DNA from: Moraxellaceae bacterium
Lineage (GTDB): Bacteria; Pseudomonadota; Gammaproteobacteria; Pseudomonadales; Moraxellaceae
DNA: 15,547 nucleotides
Direction of reading: 5' to 3'
NCBI GenBank assembly: GCA_014378805.1
Contig: JACMMY010000194.1
Coordinates: 1-15,547 of the forward strand
The notes under the pieces were generated by a model, which was not told the origin of the DNA, ran no database searches, and was given only the letters and a program-made list of their open reading frames with translations. A program made the position numbers and the translations under genes. Positions 7,180 to 14,246 of the stretch are shown piece after piece (the first letter of the stretch is position 1; each line of letters opens with the position of its first letter).

Positions 7180-8397
7180 ATGCGTAAAATTTTATTATTG
7201 GGAACAAGTATATCTGTGGCACTGGGAATGAGTGGATGCGTAACCACCACCGTAAACGTGCAATCCATTCCAGCCAATGATGCCGTAACTCACGGTCTTG
7301 CCCAACTGTATCAGCAACCGAATTATCAAGTGCACTCGACCTTACAGCTGACGCAACTTAACTTTTCAAATCTGATGAAGGGCAGTAACCCTGTCAGTGA
7401 TTCGCTGAACGGCACCACAGCATCAGAACAGAAAGCTGCCAATGCTAAAAATTTAGAAGTTGAAAAGTTTGCCGGTTGGTTCGAAACGATCTTCAAGCGT
7501 AATGAATTCAGCTTCGATGGTGTCGTCGATTTACAGCATCAACGCCTCGAAATTACACCGCAAATCACCTATAAAGCAATGAATACAGGCGGCTTTATTC
7601 GCGTTCCGATGATGCTGGATTTAGCCAATTCGCAAGGCTATGCTGATTTGTCTGCATTTTCGCCGTTACTCGTGAATCTAAACAGTGAAGGGAAGTACAG
7701 CCAATTTAGTATCCAGCCATTAACTGATCGTATTGATTTCAAAAAACTATTTACATGGTCACATGATGTCGCGCTCGACAGTTCACGCAAATTCGATCCG
7801 CGTATGTTTCGCGATCTACCACTTGACCAAGCGGATACGGCTTTAGGTGGCGTCAGAAAAATTGAACTTTCTTTAACTTACCAAGATTTAAGCACTGTTA
7901 ATAAAACGGTATTTGATGCACATCGCGCTGATTTCTTAGCCGCAATTAAATCCAAACCAAAGCAAATCAACAGCACTTCGACTCAGACCAAAGATAAAAA
8001 AGAAGCTGCAATGGATGGTTTTATTGAAGGTGTTACAGCAATGGGAACAGTCTATGGACAACCGAATAGCACGCCAATGCCATTTAATATCAATGGCAAA
8101 TTACGCAAAGTTTATTTGTTAGATCGAGTCGGGCGCTTGATTCAAAATCGCGTTGAAGGTGTGGTGGACGTAGATACCAAATCGTCGCGTACTGTGACAA
8201 TCGGCTTTAATTCGATCACTAGTTACAGCCAATACGGATCAGCACGTATCAACTTTATACCGACTGCTCAAAACACTGTTTCATTGTCTGAAAGTACTAA
8301 AGGCACTGTCATTGATATCGTCAAAGGCGCGGCGGAGAAGTATAAACAGCGGGCAGAGAATGCAGCGGCGGCATCTAAAACACCGATAACAAAATAA
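7180..8397 (+). CDS. Lipoprotein of unknown function
   Basis: A 405-residue protein opening with a lipoprotein signal peptide (MRKILLLGTSISVALGMSGC). Cys20 is the likely lipidated residue; Met at -3 is slightly unusual for a lipobox. The mature part is mainly soluble, with alternating polar and hydrophobic strands (VHSTLQLTQLNFSNLM, RLEITPQITYKAM, VEGVVDVDTKSSRTVTIGF). It ends in an Ala/Lys-rich helix (AAEKYKQRAENAAAASK). I do not recognise the family. It is probably anchored to the outer membrane and facing the periplasm. The start codon overlaps the stop of a three-codon frame, ATG AAA AAA TAA (7169-7180), and no strong ribosome site of its own is visible. The next gene starts 12 bp downstream and may be co-transcribed. 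Confidence 0.85.
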   Translation: MRKILLLGTSISVALGMSGCVTTTVNVQSIPANDAVTHGLAQLYQQPNYQVHSTLQLTQLNFSNLMKGSNPVSDSLNGTTASEQKAANAKNLEVEKFAGWFETIFKRNEFSFDGVVDLQHQRLEITPQITYKAMNTGGFIRVPMMLDLANSQGYADLSAFSPLLVNLNSEGKYSQFSIQPLTDRIDFKKLFTWSHDVALDSSRKFDPRMFRDLPLDQADTALGGVRKIELSLTYQDLSTVNKTVFDAHRADFLAAIKSKPKQINSTSTQTKDKKEAAMDGFIEGVTAMGTVYGQPNSTPMPFNINGKLRKVYLLDRVGRLIQNRVEGVVDVDTKSSRTVTIGFNSITSYSQYGSARINFIPTAQNTVSLSESTKGTVIDIVKGAAEKYKQRAENAAAASKTPITK

Positions 8398-8409
8398 AGG
8401 GAGCTAAAA

Positions 8410-8883
8410 GTGACCTTTATTAATGAAAAAGGTGGATTAGATAGACTTGCCGAAAGTCAAAGGTATGCAGAGATTTATCATAAAGACACAGGGAAAAATG
8501 AAAGCTTTATCAATGAGGACTGGACTATTGATAGAGAGCGAGGAATGCTTTTAGTCTGTGTTCATAATGAAAGACAAGATATGTATGAAGGTAATTTTGG
8601 ACTTTCAAGTTGGCTTTTTTATTGGCACGGTGAATGGATTCACTTTGCTCAAAAAGACAGTTTAGGTGGGAAGATTTCCGATATTCATTGGAGAAAAACA
8701 CGAACAATCACAAATATTAAACTGTCCAATTCAATAAAGATTTCATATTTAGAGATGTTTAAAGATTTAAAGGAAGCATTTCAAATGTACCGATTTGTAG
8801 GAGCTTTTGATAAAACAGAGTATTTGTTCGACTTAACTTTAGATTACAGCAAAGTAATTGAGCATTACTTACCCGAAAAATAA
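8410..8883 (+). CDS. AT-rich hypothetical protein, 157 residues
   Basis: The start is GTG at 8410, chosen because a strong AAGGGAG (8397-8403) lies 6 bases before it. The product is a soluble protein without signal peptide or membrane segment, rich in aromatic and charged residues (FGLSSWLFYWHGEWIHFAQKD, LKEAFQMYRFVGAFDKTEYLFDL). The family is not recognised. Base composition differs from its neighbour: sampled 60-base lines are about 25-35% GC, against about 42% in the lipoprotein gene. This may mark horizontal acquisition. It follows the lipoprotein gene by 12 bp, and its last 19 bp overlap the end of a convergent small gene. Small AT-rich orphan genes like this are sometimes immunity proteins, but nothing here shows it. 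Confidence 0.75.
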   Translation: MTFINEKGGLDRLAESQRYAEIYHKDTGKNESFINEDWTIDRERGMLLVCVHNERQDMYEGNFGLSSWLFYWHGEWIHFAQKDSLGGKISDIHWRKTRTITNIKLSNSIKISYLEMFKDLKEAFQMYRFVGAFDKTEYLFDLTLDYSKVIEHYLPEK

Positions 8884-9113
8884 CGCTGACAACCCGTAAC
8901 ATATTGCGCATCATTCTTGGTTTCAGGATCACTTATACAATCTGCGGGTTTGGTAAATCCATTCGCTTCCACAGCCGTATAACCCACGTATTCGCCTGAG
9001 CCGACGACAAAAGGTGTGCCGTCATATTTCGGTGATTTGTCATAGCACAACACACCGATGATCACGCCAACAGCGGTTAACGCAGCAATCCAGAAACGCT
9101 TTCTCATGTTCAT
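8865..9113 (-). CDS. Small membrane-anchored protein of unknown function
   Basis: ATG at 9113 is preferred because AAAAGGAA sits 8 bases upstream; this gives 82 residues (MNMRKRFWIAALTAVGVIIGVLCYDKS...). Residues 3-22 form a positively charged N-terminus and hydrophobic helix, either a signal anchor or an uncleaved signal peptide. About 60 extracytoplasmic residues follow. Two further cysteines (PADCIS and TGCQRYF) could form a disulfide in the periplasm. The Cys after GVL does not fit a lipobox well because the residue before it is Leu. The start could also be the ATG two codons later. The family is not recognised; codon quality, ribosome site and domain logic support a real gene. Its 3' end overlaps the convergent neighbour by 19 bp. 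Confidence 0.7.
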   Translation of the reverse strand: MNMRKRFWIAALTAVGVIIGVLCYDKSPKYDGTPFVVGSGEYVGYTAVEANGFTKPADCISDPETKNDAQYVTGCQRYFSGK

Positions 9114-9173
9114 TGCGATAATTCCTTTTGGCAAATCATCAATGTATTCTACACCGAGAATCTAAACAGAGCG

Positions 9174-9318
9174 TCAAGGTGTTAACGGATTTCCACGATC
9201 AATAATTGCTTGGCAATCAATCCCACGCGGCAAAGTCCCGTAGTTACGATCACCAAGGCATTTTTTCCATCGCACGAAGCATATCCAAGGCTTGCACGTT
9301 GCCTTTCCCAAACGGCAT
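9174..9318 (-). pseudogene. Remnant of a small leftward gene
   Basis: Reading leftward from ATG at 9318 gives MPFGKGNVQALDMLRAMEK. If one A is removed from the A6 run (T6 on the plus strand, around 9262-9268), the frame continues as CLGDRNYGTLPRGIDCQAII and then DRGNPLTP with a stop at 9174-9176. The composition is coding-like, including two cysteines, but as it stands the frame ends early at MPW. No ribosome site precedes the ATG, and the sequence just upstream belongs to a different fragment on the other strand. I read this as the 3' remnant of an unidentified gene. Confidence 0.45.
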
Positions 9319-9328
9319 TGATCGGCGC

Positions 9329-9550
9329 ATGACGCTAGAGGCGAACCATTGTAAAATCATACATTTCCGTCGCATGTTTGGCAATGTACGAATGGATGCG
9401 GTGCTGGAGTCAGTGGATGGGAGCGTGCGCTTCTTTGGTTTAATGCCAACGAGTATGAAACTGGAAGGGCTTGATCGACATTTGCGCCTGATTGATAGTT
9501 ATAAAAAACTAAATATGGCGCGCGCTAATGTGGCGACTTTATCAAGTTAG
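9329..9550 (+). pseudogene. Probable C-terminal fragment of an unidentified gene
   Basis: From ATG at 9329 the plus strand reads MTLEANHCKIIHFRRMFGNV, then DAVLESVDGSVRFFGLMPTS and a C-terminus ending in NVATLSS at 9550. The last 50 residues have the texture of a real protein C-terminus (balanced charge, alternating hydrophobics). There is no ribosome site, and the frame further upstream is merely antisense to the neighbouring remnant. Together with that remnant it suggests a deletion or rearrangement scar near 9320. It could instead be a small intact gene with an unusual start. No function is assigned. Confidence 0.4.
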
Positions 9551-9558
9551 GGTTAGAA

Positions 9559-9594
9559 GTAGCGTAGGGTGGCTTTAGCATCTACCCACGCTAC
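9559..9594. repeat. REP-like imperfect hairpin
   Basis: GTAGCGT (9559-9565) pairs with ACGCTAC (9588-9594), and GGGT (9567-9570) pairs with ACCC (9584-9587), leaving A9566 bulged and a 13-base loop containing TTTAGCA. No T-run follows, so it is a poor terminator. The GTAGGGTGG...TAGC...ACCCACGCTAC layout resembles dispersed REP-type palindromes seen in many bacterial genomes. This is an impression from sequence shape. Confidence 0.45.
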
Positions 9595-9714
9595 GATTTC
9601 TACAAAACAACCATAGAAAATAACCTAGCATTATCAGTAAGCTAACGCTTAGCATTAAAAGAAAGTAAAAAAGACACCTTTCCATTATTTGAAGCTTTAG
9701 TGAGATTCATTGTT

Positions 9715-10515
9715 ATGCGTATTTTTCCAGTATTGGCATTGAGCGGTTTGACTGCATTGTCAGGCTGTAGCAGTTCAACCATAAACAGCTCCACGGGCGC
9801 AGACCGCAAACAATTGATGCTGGTTTCTAGTGCAGAAATTAATCAAGCTTCAGCACAGAGCTATCAGCAAACGCTGGTTGAAGCAAATCAAAAAGGGTTG
9901 CTTAACCCGAATACGGCACAATTACAGCGTATTCAACGCATTGCCAATCGTTTGATTCCACAGGTTAATATTTATAATCCTGAAGCGAAAAAATGGAATT
10001 GGCAGGTGAATATGCTGAAAAGCAATGAACTGAATGCTTATTGTGCGCCTGGCGGTAAAATCATGTTTTACACGGGAATTGTGGATCGTCTAAGCCTCAC
10101 AGATGATGAAATTGCTGCGATTATGGGTCATGAAATGGCTCATGCATTGCGTGAACATGGGCGTGAGCGTGCATCAAGAACTGGCGCGACTCAACTTGGA
10201 TTGAGTATTTTAGCCTCAGCGGCTGGCTTATCAGCAGGTCAGACGCAAATGGCTGGGATTGCCACGCAATTAGGTCTAAATTTACCATTTAGCCGTAATC
10301 AGGAAAGTGAGGCCGATTCGCTGGGTTTAGAGTTGATGGCGCGCGCTGGTTATAACCCACAAGCGGCCATTAGCTTATGGAACAAAATGAATGCAGCAAG
10401 CCAAGGTGAGCCACCACAATTTTTAAGCACGCACCCTGGCTCACAATTCCGCATTCAACATATTCAGGCCTTGTTGCCTAGAGTGAATCCATTGTATTTA
10501 CAATCTAGACGGTAA
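9715..10515 (+). CDS. M48-family zinc metalloprotease lipoprotein
   Basis: I prefer ATG at 9715 over GTG at 9700. It gives a compact lipoprotein signal, MRIFPVLALSGLTALSGC, with a good LSGC lipobox and Cys18 as the lipidated residue. The 266-residue length fits the small M48 proteases of the YcaL/LoiP type. The zinc site is HEMAH (His139, Glu140, His143), and the third ligand is the Glu197 of ESEAD. Other family marks are LNAYCAPGGKIMFYTGI before the helix and FLSTHPGSQFRIQHI near the C-terminus. These enzymes sit at the outer membrane facing the periplasm and degrade damaged or misassembled envelope proteins. It is complete and appears monocistronic, with gene debris upstream and about 400 bp of noncoding DNA downstream. 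Confidence 0.92.
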   Translation: MRIFPVLALSGLTALSGCSSSTINSSTGADRKQLMLVSSAEINQASAQSYQQTLVEANQKGLLNPNTAQLQRIQRIANRLIPQVNIYNPEAKKWNWQVNMLKSNELNAYCAPGGKIMFYTGIVDRLSLTDDEIAAIMGHEMAHALREHGRERASRTGATQLGLSILASAAGLSAGQTQMAGIATQLGLNLPFSRNQESEADSLGLELMARAGYNPQAAISLWNKMNAASQGEPPQFLSTHPGSQFRIQHIQALLPRVNPLYLQSRR

Positions 10516-10928
10516 ATATTTGATTACACCGAGATCAAAACTTAAAAAGTATCATAACCAAGTAGCATATTAAGTACTTTGAACAGAAAGAGCAGTATTT
10601 GCGTGCATATTGCAATTATCTTATTTAACATAATATACATTATACGACATAAGTACTGCGCTAATTTGGGAAGTGCACCACTACAAATCCTCTGCTTTGT
10701 TCCTGCAGTTGATGTCAGATTGCCATCCATAGAAACAGAAAACATCAACCTCAAACAATCAACTCAAATTCAATACAAACAGCAACTCAAGTTCTGAAAG
10801 AATCGAAAAAACTAAACCGCGAGATTGTGCAATATCAACACTACAGCCTGAAACTTGAGTAAATTTAAAAGCTGAGCCAGAAAATTCTTGAAACAGCTCA
10901 GAATCTCTCAAAGTTTATGTTGGCTATT
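10516..10928. other. Intergenic region between convergent genes, possible debris
   Basis: AT-rich DNA between the M48 protease and arsM. Short frames exist on both strands but lack ribosome sites and family character. The frame ending at 10862 (open from 10713) finishes with TQVLKESKKLNREIVQYQHY, which has coding-like texture but no start codon, so it may be a relic. A weak leftward terminator lies at 10872-10901. I see no RNA gene. Confidence 0.45.
10872..10901 (-). terminator. Weak candidate terminator downstream of arsM
   Basis: On the minus strand CTGAGC (10901-10896) pairs with GCTCAG (10877-10872), with a small nested AGAA/TTCT pairing in the 18-base loop, followed by CTTTTAAATTT. It starts 28 bases after the arsM stop codon. 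The stem is short, so confidence is modest. Confidence 0.4.
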
Positions 10929-11966
10929 TTAACAGCATTGACCACTGAGGTTAATCACTGTATTTTCAAAAGGAATCACACTGCCACAACCTTGAAAAAT
11001 ACCATAATGTTTTGAAAAATTACCAATAAATGTAAAATGCTTACTGAAACGAGTATCTTGCAGCATAAGCCAGGTATTGCCACATACAGGAAAAACTTTT
11101 CCAGATTCAATGTCATGATGTTTGTCCAACAGAATCCTATGAGGATGCTCAGGAATTGTACCGTGATAAATCACGGCCTGACCGTAATCTTCGCAGGCCG
11201 TTTCTAGTTGATCTAAATTAAATAAACGGAAAGTCGCTGAGTAAAATTGTATAGAACCCACCTTATTCTTAAGTACTGGATCGGTAACATACAAAGGACG
11301 ATCTTCTACCAAACGAGGGTCAATAAAGCCAAACTGATGAGCAATTCGTAAAAAATCATTCCAGTACAATGCCCCACCTAAACACTCACCATACAAGACA
11401 GGGTCATTTTTAACTTCATTGGGTACACGACGATTCGCGTAGACATCTGAGAAATAAAACTCTCCGCCGGCTTTTAATAAATGTTTAACGCCTGACAGCA
11501 CCGCTTCTTTATTTGGCGATAGATTAACAACGCAATTTGAAACAATGATATCAAAGCTATGTGGCTCTAATCCCATTTGATCAAGTTGCTCAATATACCC
11601 CTCGATGAAGGTAATATTGTCATATCCAAATTTTTCAGCATGATATGCCTGATGACGTCGCGCAACCTCAAGCTGCTCTGAAGTCATATCGATGCCGACA
11701 ACTGAACCTGTTTTACCAACTAACTGCGCTAATACGTAGACATCACGCCCTGATCCACAGCCTAAATCCAAGATACGACACCCTTCAAGTAATGCAGGTG
11801 CAACTAAACCACAGCCGTAATATCTATCTAAAACTTCGTCATGAACATTAGACAGTAACGATCTAAGCCATTCAGGAACCTGACTAATATCGCAACATGC
11901 GGTTGTTTTTAAATCACCTGAATTTTGTAATGTTTTTCCATAATACTCTTGAACTAGTTCGTACAT
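10929..11966 (-). CDS. arsM: Arsenite S-adenosylmethionine methyltransferase ArsM (arsenosugar type)
   Basis: A 345-residue enzyme that transfers methyl groups from S-adenosylmethionine to trivalent arsenic in the cytoplasm. The opening MYELVQEYYGKTLQNSGDLK and TACC (Cys24/Cys25), then YYGCG (Cys52), match ArsM. The SAM-binding motif is LDLGCGSG (67-74). The further cysteines expected to bind As(III) are Cys145 in SNCVVNLSP and Cys195 in GECLGGAL. A C-terminal extension of about 120 residues (CGNTWLML, ending GQCC) is longer than in minimal ArsM and fits the arsenosugar-associated form. The neighbours of the TIGR04282/04283 type support that pathway. It may have its own promoter inside the end of the upstream gene, with a leader of about 130 bases. 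The ribosome site is a modest GAGG. Confidence 0.9.
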   Translation of the reverse strand: MYELVQEYYGKTLQNSGDLKTTACCDISQVPEWLRSLLSNVHDEVLDRYYGCGLVAPALLEGCRILDLGCGSGRDVYVLAQLVGKTGSVVGIDMTSEQLEVARRHQAYHAEKFGYDNITFIEGYIEQLDQMGLEPHSFDIIVSNCVVNLSPNKEAVLSGVKHLLKAGGEFYFSDVYANRRVPNEVKNDPVLYGECLGGALYWNDFLRIAHQFGFIDPRLVEDRPLYVTDPVLKNKVGSIQFYSATFRLFNLDQLETACEDYGQAVIYHGTIPEHPHRILLDKHHDIESGKVFPVCGNTWLMLQDTRFSKHFTFIGNFSKHYGIFQGCGSVIPFENTVINLSGQCC

Positions 11967-12002
11967 CGGCTCGCCTCACGTATCGGTTATGGTGTTTTAA
12001 TA

Positions 12003-12027
12003 CATTAAAAACACAACGATTTTAATG
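12003..12027. promoter_or_regulatory. Inverted repeat in the arsM leader
   Basis: CATTAAAA (12003-12010) and TTTTAATG (12020-12027) are perfect 8-bp inverted arms around 9 bases. The dyad lies about 40-60 bases upstream of the arsM start, downstream of the candidate promoter. It could be an operator or an RNA hairpin; low GC makes a stable terminator unlikely. No link to a known ArsR site can be claimed. Confidence 0.3.
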
Positions 12028-12106
12028 ACTCTAGGGACAAAATCCTTGAGATTTACATTTTGAATAGACCTTCAAGCAGCTCAATTAGAATCCATCTTTA
12101 TTAAAA

Positions 12107-12136
12107 CTTATAATATAGATCCTCTAATAAAATCAA
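12107..12136 (-). promoter_or_regulatory. Candidate internal promoter for arsM
   Basis: On the minus strand TTGATT (12136-12131, four of six) is followed after 18 bases by TATAAG (12112-12107, five of six). It begins within the stop-codon region of the preceding gene and would give an arsM leader of about 130 bases. The 166-bp gap before arsM is much larger than the other gaps in this operon, which supports separate initiation. Confidence 0.45.
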
Positions 12137-12768
12137 TTGGCCCTTAAACTTATTTTCGCTAACCATTCAAGAGGCAACTTATTTAAATCCTCTGGTTCGT
12201 CAATATCGTGTAGAACAGGCAACAACGTCACAGACCAACCGAGCGCTTTAATTTTAGTGAGCGAATCGGAAGCAACACTGCTTGTGCTCCATTGAATATC
12301 CATAAAAACTGAATGATCAAAATGCTTTAACGCCAACAAAACATAGCCACCATCACTGGCTGGAATCATAACCGCATCATATTTTTCGAGTTGTATGACC
12401 ACTTCTTTTAACATGGCTGCATTCAATGCTGGACAGTCAGTTCCAATGAAAATAACGGCTTTGCCCTCCTCCACGACTCTTTGGGCTGCGCGTGTTAAAC
12501 GTTGTCCTAAATTACCGTTTCCCTGATCTGTTAAATAAATATTTTGAGTTAAATGAATACTTTGCCACTCATAACTATTTGAATCTGGGCTCACACAGAG
12601 TTCGATCTCACCAACTTGGCTTTGCAGGGCTTGATCTAAAGTATGACGCAACATGAGATTCGCAAGCTTTACAGCACCTTCAGCGCCTATTGCGGGTATT
12701 AAGCGGGTTTTGACTTGACCTACTTTTGGGTATTTGGCAAAAATAACCAAACGAACCTTATCTGTCAT
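12133..12768 (-). CDS. TIGR04282-type arsenosugar biosynthesis glycosyltransferase
   Basis: I prefer ATG at 12768, giving MTDKVRLVIFAKYPKVGQVK and 211 residues, because family members begin this way; the longer in-frame start at 12804 lies deep inside the preceding gene. The protein has the nucleotidyltransferase-like fold of the DUF2064 family: KTRL at the N-terminal nucleotide site, FIGTDCPAL (the metal-binding Asp region) and MIPASDGGYVLLAL. Its start overlaps the end of the TIGR04283-type gene by 11 bp, so the two are translationally coupled. In arsenosugar loci this protein is paired with the TIGR04283 glycosyltransferase and ArsM. Its precise reaction is not established by sequence. A 166-bp gap separates it from arsM. 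Confidence 0.85.
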   Translation of the reverse strand: MTDKVRLVIFAKYPKVGQVKTRLIPAIGAEGAVKLANLMLRHTLDQALQSQVGEIELCVSPDSNSYEWQSIHLTQNIYLTDQGNGNLGQRLTRAAQRVVEEGKAVIFIGTDCPALNAAMLKEVVIQLEKYDAVMIPASDGGYVLLALKHFDHSVFMDIQWSTSSVASDSLTKIKALGWSVTLLPVLHDIDEPEDLNKLPLEWLAKISLRAN

Positions 12769-13438
12769 GGCGATATGCCTGAGCAAGTTTGTTTGCGGGA
12801 ACACCCAACCAGTACAAAAAACGTAATCGCCACATCAGTCTAATCGTTCGCCATACTCCTCGTTTTTCCCATCGACGCGTCGAGGTGATGACTGATTCAC
12901 GTAAACAAAGCGGATGTTGCAAGCGCTTGAGTCGTTTAGAAAGTTCAATGTCTTCCATCAGTGGCTGGGATGGAAATCCACCAACTTTTATAAATTCACT
13001 CTTAAGGACGAATATGGCTTGATCTCCAGTTGCAATGCCAGACCATCGAGAACGTAAATTAATCATGCATTCAACAGTTTTCAATATTCTTAATGAGCTC
13101 ACCAAGCGAATATCGAAACGCCCCCAAATAAAATTATTGTTTAAGGAACTTTCTAGCAGTGATATAGCATTGATCGGTAAAATCGTATCAGCATGGAGAA
13201 ATAGTAAGATTCGACCATTTGCAACAGCAGCACCTGTATTTTGTTGTTGCGCTCGTCCCGCAGGACTTCTCAAGGTCAGATAACCGGATGATTGCGCGAT
13301 TTGATAAGAATCATCTCCAGACTCACCATCGACAAAGATCACCTCAAGTGGCTGAGGCGTTAATGCTTTCAGCTGTTTTATGCAAAGCGCAAGACTCTTG
13401 GCTTCATTAAGCATGGGGACAATGATAGAAACATTCAT
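12758..13438 (-). CDS. TIGR04283-type family 2 glycosyltransferase
   Basis: A 226-residue cytoplasmic GT2 (GT-A fold) enzyme. Marks are the opening SIIVPMLNEAKSL, the nucleotide-sugar motif VIFVDGESGDDS, the arm SPAGRAQQQNTGA, the metal-binding region FLHADT, and the acceptor-side GDQAIFV plus LMEDIELSKRL. STRRWEKRGVW near the C-terminus is characteristic of this subfamily. It follows the DUF547 gene by 12 bp and overlaps the TIGR04282-type gene by 11 bp, placing it in one operon with arsM-related genes. By context it acts in building a sugar-containing arsenic or lipid product; donor and acceptor are unknown. The gene is intact. Confidence 0.87.
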   Translation of the reverse strand: MNVSIIVPMLNEAKSLALCIKQLKALTPQPLEVIFVDGESGDDSYQIAQSSGYLTLRSPAGRAQQQNTGAAVANGRILLFLHADTILPINAISLLESSLNNNFIWGRFDIRLVSSLRILKTVECMINLRSRWSGIATGDQAIFVLKSEFIKVGGFPSQPLMEDIELSKRLKRLQHPLCLRESVITSTRRWEKRGVWRTIRLMWRLRFLYWLGVPANKLAQAYRHDR

Positions 13439-13450
13439 GAATTAAAGTAC

Positions 13451-14242
13451 TCATTTGGTTTTATTGAGATGCCAGTCATAAGGCAAATATTCGATACTGA
13501 TTTTTCCATTTTTCAGCATTTCTTTCTGCGATATATTTAAACCAAGTGACTCTGTATAAAGGCTTAAAAACTGACTAACACTATTGATCCCTTTCCAGCC
13601 TTTTTCAAAATCTTGGTGATACCATTTAAAAATACTGGACACATTCAATGTGTTTCCGTCCAAATGATTGCGTGATCGATCTTGCAAAAATAACTGGGTT
13701 GAATTTTCTAACTGGGAATTTAACCGATTTGCCTCGAAGGCTTCTCGACGTAGTGGTGGACAACCGATACTCGCGCAATTAACCGCAAAATGAATTCGAG
13801 GATCTTTATAACGATCTGATCCTCGGATCAAACCTTGTTCAATATCATCTAATGATCGTGAAAGCCCAAGAAAAGGAATAAAAGCCTTTTTCCAAGGTGA
13901 ACTAAACAATGATCCAAGATCTTTTATAGAGTCAATTTTTGGGTAACGCGTTAAAATTAACTCAATTGTCCATGCGTTATACGCATTGATCAGAAAAGCC
14001 AATTGTTCATCTTTATTCCAGTGGTCAAATTCAGTTTAACTGACTTTGCTGGTTGCATTTAAATAAGTTTTTAAAATTGCGTGATCGCGCTGCATGCCTG
14101 CGTAATTCACCTGCGAAGCCTGACCTCCTTTTAATTCGATCACGTTTTTTTTCAACAACCCATCCCATGCACTATTGTCAAAACCTGCGCGTGCACTCAG
14201 CATAAAGCCCATCGAAAAGACGGTTATCAGAAATCTTTTCAT
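13451..14242 (-). pseudogene. DUF547 exported protein with an in-frame stop
   Basis: From ATG at 14242, with GAGAGG 8 bases upstream, a signal peptide (MKRFLITVFSMGFMLSARA) leads into a DUF547 domain. Residues 1-68 end at TAA (14038-14036), and the same frame then continues unbroken as TEFDHWNKDEQLAFLINAYN to a TGA at 13451. DUF547 landmarks after the stop are INAYNAWTIELIL, NCASIGCPPLRREAF and SIFKWYHQDF. Without the stop the protein would have 263 residues, normal for the family. A single base change such as CAA to TAA explains it. DUF547 proteins are extracytoplasmic and of unknown activity, and often sit beside the oxidoreductase upstream here. It could be a recent null allele, a sequencing error, or rarely a read-through. 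Confidence 0.88.
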
Positions 14243-14246
14243 CAAA

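Noticed and set aside
9206..9328. Upstream part of the rightward frame ending at 9550 as a real N-terminus
   Set aside because: It starts with TTG without a ribosome site and is antisense to a more convincing leftward coding remnant.
10542..10862. Overlapping short frames on both strands between the M48 gene and arsM
   Set aside because: No ribosome sites, no motifs and mutual overlap; at most one C-terminal relic ending at 10862.
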